Of a stretch of 64,000 bases of DNA, positions 59,001 to 64,000 are shown one piece after another. The stretch's first letter is position 1. Every line of letters begins with the position of its first letter. The notes beneath the pieces are model-generated. The model was not told the origin of the DNA, did not search any database, and was given only the letters and a program-made list of their open reading frames with translations. The stretch covers positions 62,001 to 126,000 of the forward strand of contig JAILRB010000064.1 in the NCBI GenBank assembly GCA_024698585.1. The letters run 5' to 3'. The stretch comes from Eubacterium sp. Its GTDB lineage: Bacteria; Bacillota; Clostridia; Lachnospirales; Lachnospiraceae. The position numbers and the translations under genes are program-made.

Positions 59001-60548
59001 GGAGAAAAGATGAAAAAGGATGGGTTGGAAATTCCGTTCGAGACTTTCCTTGGTTTTGGCGGAACGAAGGAACCGGATATTGACTTGAACTTCTCCGGGG
59101 AATATCAGGCCAACGCCCATGCATATACAGAAGTCATGTTTGGTAAAGGGCACACTTTCCGTGCGGGAACTATTACTGGTGTGGCAGAAAAAACTGCCTT
59201 TGGTTATGTGAAGAATTATTTCGAAGAACATAATATCAATAAAAGAACTGCGGAAATTGATCGTATTTCCCGAGGATGTACCGGAATTCGTCGAAGTACG
59301 GGACAGCATCCCGGTGGTATCGTTATTGTTCCAAGAGACAAGGAAATCTATGATTTTACACCAATTCAGAAACCGGCTAACGATATGACCACGGATATCA
59401 TTACCACACATTTCGAATATCATGCCATTGATGCGAACCTGTTAAAACTTGATATTCTGGGACACGACGATCCGACCATGATTCGTCGACTGGAAAGTCT
59501 TACCGGGGTTCATGTGGCGGAAGAAGTACCCTTTGATGATAAGAACGTAATGTCCTTATTCTTAAGTCCGGAAGCTTTGGGAATTACCTCTGATGATATT
59601 GATGGTTGTCCAACGGGGTCTTTGGGATTACCAGAACTTGGAACCGACTTCGTAATTCAAATGCTTGTGGATACGAAGCCGACGAAGTTTGCCGATTTGG
59701 TGCGATTGGCTGGATTGTCTCATGGAACAGACGTATGGCTGGGAAATGCCCAGACATTGATTCAGGAAGGACAGTGCACCATTTCCTCTGCAATCTGTAC
59801 CCGAGACGATATTATGGTTTACCTGATGGGAAAAGGAATTGACCCACAGATCAGTTTCCAGATCATGGAGCATGTTCGTAAGGGAAAAGGATTACAGGAA
59901 TACACGGACAAGCAGGGCAATGAAATCAATGAAGAAAAAGTTATGGTGGAACATGGTGTTCCGGATTGGTACATTTGGTCTTGTAAGAAGATTAAATATA
60001 TGTTCCCGAAAGCCCATGCGGCAGCTTATGTTATGATGGCGCTTCGTGTGGCATGGTTTAAGGTTTATAAGCCGTTAGCTTACTATGCGGCATACTTTGG
60101 AATTCGTGCCAAGGCGTTTGACTACGAAAAGATGTGTCAGGGTAGGGATAAACTGGATTACTTCATGAGTGAACTGAAACGAAGAAAAGCTGAAAACACT
60201 GCCTCTCCGAAGGATGAAGCATCCTTAGGGGATATGAAAATCGTGCAGGAAATGTATGCCCGAGGTTTCGAGTTCCTTCCGATTGACATTTATAAGGCTA
60301 AAGCCCATGACTTCCAGATTATTGACGGAAAACTGATGCCGGCACTGGATACTATTGAAGGACTGGGAGAAAAAGCGGCAGATGCTTTCGTGGAAGCGGT
60401 AGAAGCTCAGAATGGTCAGCCTTTTGTATCCAAGAATGAAATGCGTGAAAAAACAAAAATTACAAAGACGGTCATTGAAACCATGGCAGATTTACATCTT
60501 CTGGAAGGAATGCCGGAAGACAGCCAGTTATCTATTTTTGATTTTTAA
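56013..60548 (+). CDS. polC: DNA polymerase III alpha subunit, PolC type
   Basis: 1511 residues. N-terminal domains, then an OB fold (about 230-330), a PHP domain with ELHCHTKMSDMDG, an inserted DEDD 3'-5' exonuclease (VVFDLETTGFSARADRIIEIGAV; HNAEFDMSFIRENC; HRAVDDAECT), and the C-family polymerase palm with GSRGSVGSSF and DIDLNFSGEYQ. There is a zinc-type Cys cluster (CEHCKSS, CPCCGEK). It is the main replicative polymerase of low-GC Gram-positives. It starts at TTG 56013, one base after ispG, with GGGG nearby. Last gene of the pyrH operon. Confidence 0.97.
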   Translation: MESKSFYDVFPMADLYGDIADIFEHVRVTKITSNAKHDKMRIYIESSRLIDKSAILTVQNHLAKALKTGKRIHIEFIEKYHLSEQYTLENLMDIYKESLITELNLKSPIVAAMFKKAPMSFEGNKLMIDLAANIISESRMKILKETLEEIFANRFEMPIEVQIKKRREVGRRFSEMNAKRLRNEVDVLLSKSQPDKEEDKEEAKEEQRPKRPAQTKASRSDNPDVVYGKDFKFEEETKLSDVFEGTGECVVKGQIMTMEERETRTGKFIISMDITDFTDSIAVKMFLANENVLADFKGKVRKGSFVRIKGVALYDTYDKQVEISRVDGMKLIDKFSTEKRKDTAVEKRVELHCHTKMSDMDGVSDCGKIVRRAYEWGHKAIAITDHGVVQAFPDAWHTYCDIKKECKKAGKEMDFKVIYGVEAYLVDDLKDMIVNPKGQSLNDTYVVFDLETTGFSARADRIIEIGAVKVVNGGIVDRFSTFVNPERPIPYRIEKLTSINDSMVINEPKIEEVLPKFMEFCEGAVMVAHNAEFDMSFIRENCMRQNLPCDFTIVDTVAMSRYLVIGLSKYRLNNVAKALGIPLDHHHRAVDDAECTALIFQKLCKMLENKGITNLDELNTEGKQSSNLISKLPAHHAIILCKDLVGRVNLYKLISISHIDTFSGKKPRILKSDYLKHKEGLMIGSACEAGELYQAILHGKPEQEIARLAEFYDYFEVQPLGNNAFMLKTGNPEIDERKKFLVDSVEELQNINKKIIDLGKKFDKMTVATCDVHFLDPEDEIYRRIIQCGQGFKDADNQPPLYLRTTEEMLKEFDYLDSDLAEEIVIKNPQKIADMIDDISPIHPDKCPPVLENSEENLRKICFDKAHNMYGEKIPKIVEDRLEIELDSIIGNGYAVMYIMAQRLVWKSNEDGYLVGSRGSVGSSFAATMSGITECNPLQPHYYCEHCKSSIFQDEYSMTKDGADMELVQKMQKDIREVREECGVGFDLPDGICPCCGEKMKKDGLEIPFETFLGFGGTKEPDIDLNFSGEYQANAHAYTEVMFGKGHTFRAGTITGVAEKTAFGYVKNYFEEHNINKRTAEIDRISRGCTGIRRSTGQHPGGIVIVPRDKEIYDFTPIQKPANDMTTDIITTHFEYHAIDANLLKLDILGHDDPTMIRRLESLTGVHVAEEVPFDDKNVMSLFLSPEALGITSDDIDGCPTGSLGLPELGTDFVIQMLVDTKPTKFADLVRLAGLSHGTDVWLGNAQTLIQEGQCTISSAICTRDDIMVYLMGKGIDPQISFQIMEHVRKGKGLQEYTDKQGNEINEEKVMVEHGVPDWYIWSCKKIKYMFPKAHAAAYVMMALRVAWFKVYKPLAYYAAYFGIRAKAFDYEKMCQGRDKLDYFMSELKRRKAENTASPKDEASLGDMKIVQEMYARGFEFLPIDIYKAKAHDFQIIDGKLMPALDTIEGLGEKAADAFVEAVEAQNGQPFVSKNEMREKTKITKTVIETMADLHLLEGMPEDSQLSIFDF

Positions 60549-60556
60549 AAAAAGTG

Positions 60557-60585
60557 TTGATTTTTGGTGAGAAAAGGATTATGAT
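60557..60585 (+). promoter_or_regulatory. Promoter of the membrane protein gene after polC
   Basis: TTGATT (60557-60562), a 17-base spacer and TATGAT (60580-60585), starting nine bases after the polC stop. Confidence 0.7.
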
Positions 60586-60644
60586 ATGCGAAAATTAATA
60601 TATCGGATTTTCTTGGAAACTGATATTTTAAGGAGGGGATGAAT

Positions 60645-61220
60645 ATGGCAAACGTAGAATTGAGAGATGTGGAATTTCGTACAGTAAAGGAAACGGATAA
60701 GAAACAGTTTTTGAAACAACAACGCTCCTATCGAGTGATGTGTTTTTTTAAACGAATGCTGGTTTTTCTTGTTTTGTGTGGAATCTTTGTAGGATTTCAG
60801 TTGATGGCAAGAAAAACGGTTCCAAATCAGTTTGGAGAAAATGAAACGGCAGAAAAGATGCTACTCATTACAACATGCGTATTTCTTGCGATGAATATCA
60901 TTTCTTATTTAGAATTGTTATTCCAGACGAAAGATTTTTTTGATATTAATAGCACGCCGGTTTTAAAGGTTCGAGTTAAGAAAAAAATGGTGGATGATCG
61001 ACATATGTATCGACCAACCCTATATTTTTCAGGACAAAAAGCGGTGGTACCTAACATGAAGACACGATTTGTCATGTGTGAACTGGATGGAGACTTTGTT
61101 CTGAATCGAATTAATGTCCGGGGACGAATTCCATTTTCGAACATTAAAACAGGTTCGGAAATATACGTGAGTTATCGGGAAAAAGTGAGTGGTGGAATAG
61201 AATATTATTTTTTAGCATAA
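60645..61220 (+). CDS. Membrane protein of unknown function
   Basis: 191 residues. A charged 35-residue N-terminus is followed by two hydrophobic spans (about 37-55 and 70-95) and a C-terminal beta-rich domain of about 90 residues (KVRVKKKMVDDRHMYRPTLYFSG...). ATG 60645 lies eight bases after AGGAGG; ATG 60639 is too close to it. I do not recognise the family. Monocistronic with a near-consensus promoter. Confidence 0.7.
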   Translation: MANVELRDVEFRTVKETDKKQFLKQQRSYRVMCFFKRMLVFLVLCGIFVGFQLMARKTVPNQFGENETAEKMLLITTCVFLAMNIISYLELLFQTKDFFDINSTPVLKVRVKKKMVDDRHMYRPTLYFSGQKAVVPNMKTRFVMCELDGDFVLNRINVRGRIPFSNIKTGSEIYVSYREKVSGGIEYYFLA

Positions 61221-61249
61221 TTGTAAAGTGTGATGTATAATGGATTTAA

Positions 61250-61284
61250 GGAATCCCCGGTAAGTTGGTTGCCGGGGATTTTGT
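61250..61284 (+). terminator. Terminator-like hairpin between the membrane protein and hydrolase genes
   Basis: AATCCCCGG / CCGGGGATT around a TAAGTTGGTTG loop, followed by TTGTG. The stem is strong and the U-run short. Confidence 0.6.
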
Positions 61285-61300
61285 GAATCAGGAGGTAGGA

Positions 61301-62194
61301 ATGGCAACAGAAGCAGAAAGAATCAGAGAAGAATTTGGGAATGGAGACGCCCAGAGAGACCGGGGATTGTTTTCTCCGGAAACTGTAGAGCGTTTTGATG
61401 ATATTGTTTACGGGATAAAACACCCGTTGCAGGTTTTGGATGTTTATCGGCCGAAGAATCGGGCTGGGGAAAAACTTCCGGTGATTGTCAGTGTTCATGG
61501 CGGTGCATGGGTTTACGGTACGAAGGAAACCTATCAGTATTATTGTATGAGTCTCGCTGAGCGTGGGTTTGCTGTTATTAACTTTTCCTATCGATTGGCA
61601 CCGGAAAATAAGTTTCCGGCGGCATTGGAAGATGTGACGGTCGTATTTCGTTGGATGCTGGAACATCAGGAAACTTACGGATTTGATTGTGAAAAAGTAT
61701 TCGGTGTGGGCGATTCTGCCGGAGCACATCTGCTTAGCCTGTTCATTGCCATGGGAATTAATGAGCGTTATGCACAACAGTTTTCTTTTCGGGCACCGGA
61801 AAAGTTTCGCTTTCGGGCTGTAGCATTAAACTGCGGAGTGTATGAGTTAGAAAAGAACGCCACTGATGAATTGACTATGTTGCTATTAAAAGAAGTTTTG
61901 CCAAAGGGAGGGACGGAAGAAGAAATGAATTGGATTAATCCCCTTCCATTCTTGACGAAAGACTTTCCTCCAAGTTTTGTGATGACTTGTAATGAAGATT
62001 TTCTAAGAGAACAGGCACCGCTAATGGTGGCACGGTTGGAAGCTTTAAAGGTTCCGGTACAGTATCATTGTTATGGAACGGATGCAGTGCGTTTGTATCA
62101 TGTATTTCACTGTAATGTAAAATTGAAAGAGGCAACACAGTGCAATGATGATGAGTGTGATTTCTTTCGAAACTATATGGAAGAAATTCAATGA
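61301..62194 (+). CDS. Alpha/beta hydrolase, acetylesterase-lipase (HSL-like) family
   Basis: 297 residues. Oxyanion motif VHGGAWVYG (about 67-75), nucleophile elbow GVGDSAGAHLLS (Ser near residue 144), an acid in CNEDFLREQ and the His in RLYHVFH. The pattern is that of the HSL branch, including carbohydrate acetylesterases. It has no signal peptide, so it is cytoplasmic. ATG 61301 with AGGAGG upstream is used, not the earlier GTG/TTG frame start. The substrate is not known. Confidence 0.88.
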   Translation: MATEAERIREEFGNGDAQRDRGLFSPETVERFDDIVYGIKHPLQVLDVYRPKNRAGEKLPVIVSVHGGAWVYGTKETYQYYCMSLAERGFAVINFSYRLAPENKFPAALEDVTVVFRWMLEHQETYGFDCEKVFGVGDSAGAHLLSLFIAMGINERYAQQFSFRAPEKFRFRAVALNCGVYELEKNATDELTMLLLKEVLPKGGTEEEMNWINPLPFLTKDFPPSFVMTCNEDFLREQAPLMVARLEALKVPVQYHCYGTDAVRLYHVFHCNVKLKEATQCNDDECDFFRNYMEEIQ

Positions 62195-62208
62195 TTTAAG
62201 GAGGCCAA

Positions 62209-62892
62209 ATGGAAATAATTGAAAAGAAATTATTGGAACTTCAGGATTTGCAGTACCGGGAATTTCACGCAAAGCTGATGCCGAATGTTGATCCGGAACG
62301 AATCATTGGAGTTCGGACACCGGAGCTTCGAAAATTAGCAAAAGAGATTGCAGGAGAAGACTATATTGATGAGTTCTTGCAGGAACTGCCACATCAGTAC
62401 TATGAAGAAAACAATCTTCACGCAGCATTGGTGAATCTGAAGTTTCTGGAAATTCATGAATTGCTGGAACAGGTGGAACGCTTTTTGCCGTATGTGGATA
62501 ACTGGGCTACCTGCGATATGATGTCGCCGAAAGGGTTTCGTAAGGATCTGGGACTGGTCTACGAAAAAATCAAGCAGTGGCTTCAGGCTGAGGAGACCTA
62601 CACGGTGCGGTTTGGCATTGTGACACTGTTGGGATTTTATCTGGACGAGCAGTTTCAGGAAGAAATGTTGGGACTGGTGGCAGGAATCAAATCCGAAGAA
62701 TACTATATCAATATGGCGATTGCCTGGTACTTTAGTATCGCCTTGGTGAAGCAGTATGAAACAACGATTTCCTACATTCAGGAACAGCGGTTAGAAAAGT
62801 GGACCCATAATAAGGCAATTCAGAAAGCCATTGAAAGTAGAAGAGTTCCAGAGGAGAGGAAAGAATATTTACGGACGTTAAAGGTAAAATAA
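62209..62892 (+). CDS. DNA alkylation repair protein (AlkD-like, HEAT-type)
   Basis: 227 residues, all helical, with the AlkD family start (VDPERIIGVRTPELRKLAKEI) and the WATCDMMSPKGF segment containing the conserved Trp and Asp of the base-excision site. AlkD-type glycosylases remove bulky or positively charged alkylated bases without base flipping. AAGGAGG lies eight bases before ATG 62209. It is 14 bases after the hydrolase gene, so they are probably co-transcribed. Confidence 0.88.
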   Translation: MEIIEKKLLELQDLQYREFHAKLMPNVDPERIIGVRTPELRKLAKEIAGEDYIDEFLQELPHQYYEENNLHAALVNLKFLEIHELLEQVERFLPYVDNWATCDMMSPKGFRKDLGLVYEKIKQWLQAEETYTVRFGIVTLLGFYLDEQFQEEMLGLVAGIKSEEYYINMAIAWYFSIALVKQYETTISYIQEQRLEKWTHNKAIQKAIESRRVPEERKEYLRTLKVK

Positions 62893-63026
62893 TAGAAAGA
62901 ATGGGTTTATTATTTTGTAAAAAAATGTTAAAATAATGTTAACACTTAAATGGTTTTTATGAACGGATGAAAAAATAAAAACGATAGATAGGTTATGAAA
63001 AACAAAATAATAAAGGAGGGAGTAGG

Positions 63027-63617
63027 ATGAAAATTTCTGACGTATTATCACTGGATGCCATTGAACTTGATGTTACATTAAATAGTCAGGAAGAAGCGAT
63101 AGAACGACTGGTGGCTTTACAGCATGCAGCAGGAAACATTGATGATGTGGATGCATTTAAACAGGCTGTAATTGATAGGGAGGCGAAAGCTACCACGGCA
63201 GTGGGTGGCGGTCTGGCTGTTCCCCATGCCCAGTGTTCTGCGGTAGTGAAGCCTGGATTATCCGTTGTGACGGTTCCAAAGGGTGTGGAATACCACGCAC
63301 CGGATCAGCAGCCGGTAAAGCTGTTTTTTATGATTGCAGCGCAGGACTATGGACCACTACATTTTGAATTGTTGGCACGATTAGTAACGTTGTTGATTGA
63401 TGCGAATATTGTGAACTCTTTATTGGAGGCAAAGAGTAAGGAAGAGTTTATTGATATTATCATTCAATCTGATAAGAAGAAGTTTCCGGGAGAAACATAT
63501 GTGTATGAACCTTTTGATGAGGAAGAACTAAAAGCGATCACGCAAGAGAGAAAAGGAATCGTACATCGAACCTTTAAAGCGTTTAGAAAGAGAATGGCAA
63601 ATATGAGGAAAAAGTAA
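63027..63617 (+). CDS. PTS fructose/mannitol-type EIIA domain protein
   Basis: 196 residues. Residues 1-148 form an EIIA-Fru domain with the phospho-accepting His in AVPHAQC (about residue 71) and the DYGPLHFELLARLVTLL helix. About 45 extra residues with a very basic end (FKAFRKRMANMRKK) follow. No EIIB/EIIC gene is beside it, so it may be a regulatory (PtsN-like) or shared EIIA. AAGGAGGG precedes ATG 63027. The 134 bases upstream are A/T rich and I see no clear promoter in them. Confidence 0.88.
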   Translation: MKISDVLSLDAIELDVTLNSQEEAIERLVALQHAAGNIDDVDAFKQAVIDREAKATTAVGGGLAVPHAQCSAVVKPGLSVVTVPKGVEYHAPDQQPVKLFFMIAAQDYGPLHFELLARLVTLLIDANIVNSLLEAKSKEEFIDIIIQSDKKKFPGETYVYEPFDEEELKAITQERKGIVHRTFKAFRKRMANMRKK

Positions 63618-63631
63618 ATATTGTTAGAATG

Positions 63632-63657
63632 AAAGAGCTGCGGGAGTGGCTCTTTTA
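63632..63657 (+). terminator. Terminator of the EIIA gene
   Basis: AAAGAGC / GCTCTTT stem around TGCGGGAGTG, followed by a short U-rich tail. Confidence 0.6.
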
Positions 63658-63664
63658 TGTTACA

Positions 63665-63694
63665 ACAAAAAAGGACTGCGCATATCGCAATCCT
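63665..63694 (-). terminator. Terminator of the tRNA-Glu gene (minus strand)
   Basis: Read on the minus strand, AAGGATTGCG pairs with CGCAGTCCTT around ATATG and is followed by a run of T. Confidence 0.75.
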
Positions 63695-63705
63695 TAAAAA
63701 ACGAG

Positions 63706-63777
63706 CAGCTCGTACGGGAATTGAACCCGTGATTCCGCCTTGAGAGGGCGGCGTCTTAACCACTTGACCAACGAGCC
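63706..63777 (-). tRNA. tRNA-Glu (anticodon CTC)
   Basis: 72 bases on the minus strand fold as a cloverleaf: acceptor GGCTCGT / ACGAGCT, anticodon stem CCGCC / GGCGG with loop CTCTCAA (anticodon CTC, reading GAG), and T arm CGGG-TTCAATT-CCCG. The discriminator is G, and the CCA end is not encoded. The first acceptor pair is G-T, not G-C. The body resembles Firmicute tRNA-Glu. Confidence 0.93.
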
Positions 63778-63788
63778 ATACTTGTATT

Positions 63789-63816
63789 ATTATATCAGCA
63801 AAATGAAAATTTGCAA
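63789..63816 (-). promoter_or_regulatory. Promoter of tRNA-Glu
   Basis: On the minus strand: TTGCAA (63816-63811), a 16-base spacer and consensus TATAAT (63794-63789), 11 bases before the mature 5' end. Confidence 0.75.
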
Positions 63817-63851
63817 GCAGATTTTAGAGGGAAAGCAGTAGGAGAAAAGCA

Positions 63852-64000
63852 ATGGAATGGATATACGGAAAAACGGTGGTGGTCACCGGTGCGTCTTCCG
63901 GGATTGGAAGATCATTGACCTGCAAATTGATTAAAGAACATAGCTGTCGTGTCATCGGAATTGGGCAGTCCGAGGGGAAAATGAGAAGCCTGATTGATGA
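63852..64000 (+). CDS. Short-chain dehydrogenase/reductase (3' end outside window)
   Basis: The first 49 codons are present. The N-terminus shows the Rossmann nucleotide-binding motif VVVTGASSGIG (about residues 8-18) of classical SDR enzymes. ATG 63852 has AGGAG eight bases upstream. Substrate and catalytic triad lie beyond the window edge. Confidence 0.85.
   Translation, partial: MEWIYGKTVVVTGASSGIGRSLTCKLIKEHSCRVIGIGQSEGKMRSLID

Overview
The window comes from a low-to-moderate GC, Gram-positive anaerobe of the Clostridia, most likely a gut Lachnospiraceae. The evidence is housekeeping gene order and content: a CIRCE-controlled hrcA-grpE-dnaK-dnaJ operon, PolC-type polymerase III, the ireB-ruvX-DUF1292 trio, an uninterrupted sporulation sigma factor K gene, a high-molecular-weight rubredoxin, non-mevalonate isoprenoid genes, and secreted proteins ending in FN3/Big_2 modules typical of that family. 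No insertion sequence, CRISPR array or rRNA gene was seen.

Layout. 1-4.5 kb: 3' part of a large secreted GH81 beta-1,3-glucanase with CBM32-like and chitobiase-C-type modules. 4.7-9.0 kb: a probable operon (MFS carrier, 2H phosphoesterase, an unknown 370-residue protein, a 50-residue membrane protein, a lipoprotein, a GNAT acetyltransferase). 9.1-10.5 kb: a MATE exporter on the minus strand. 10.6-15.7 kb: the heat-shock operon. 15.7-26.3 kb: an accessory island. 26.4-32.2 kb: prmA, rsmE, cysteine desulfurase, thiI, a Crh-like HPr and mtaB. 32.2-38.0 kb: ireB, ruvX, DUF1292, RNase J, an MltG-like stump, trmR, trhP, sigK. 38.0-44.7 kb: yifB, dprA, topA, rpsB, tsf. 44.8-49.3 kb: small accessory genes including a lone Flp pilin, a DUF4037 protein, flavoprotein-rubredoxin and pyruvate kinase. 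49.4-60.5 kb: pyrH-frr-uppS-cdsA-dxr-rseP-ispG-polC. 60.6-64 kb: hydrolase, DNA-alkylation repair, EIIA, tRNA-Glu(CUC) and the start of a short-chain dehydrogenase.

The most striking region is 16.5-26.1 kb. A five-gene tail-to-head operon encodes a Wzx/PST-type flippase, a LicD-family transferase, a DPM1-like GT2, a second GT2, and an 828-residue STT3-family oligosaccharyltransferase carrying the WWDYG motif and both acidic motifs of the family. Immediately upstream is a secreted Ig-repeat protein in which 28 of about 53 asparagines between residues 145 and 749 lie in N-X-S/T sequons, while its N-terminal part and its C-terminal FN3/Big_2 part contain none. Together they look like a complete lipid-linked-glycan and N-glycosylation cassette with a dedicated substrate, in a phylum where general N-linked glycosylation is not an established pathway. 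The island splits the gene order dnaJ-prmA-rsmE-mtaB known from Bacillus, which suggests acquisition, and it is followed by a promoter-to-terminator small RNA gene that I could not assign to a family.

All functional statements come from motifs and gene context read by eye. No database search was run, and TM counts, domain limits and starts are estimates.
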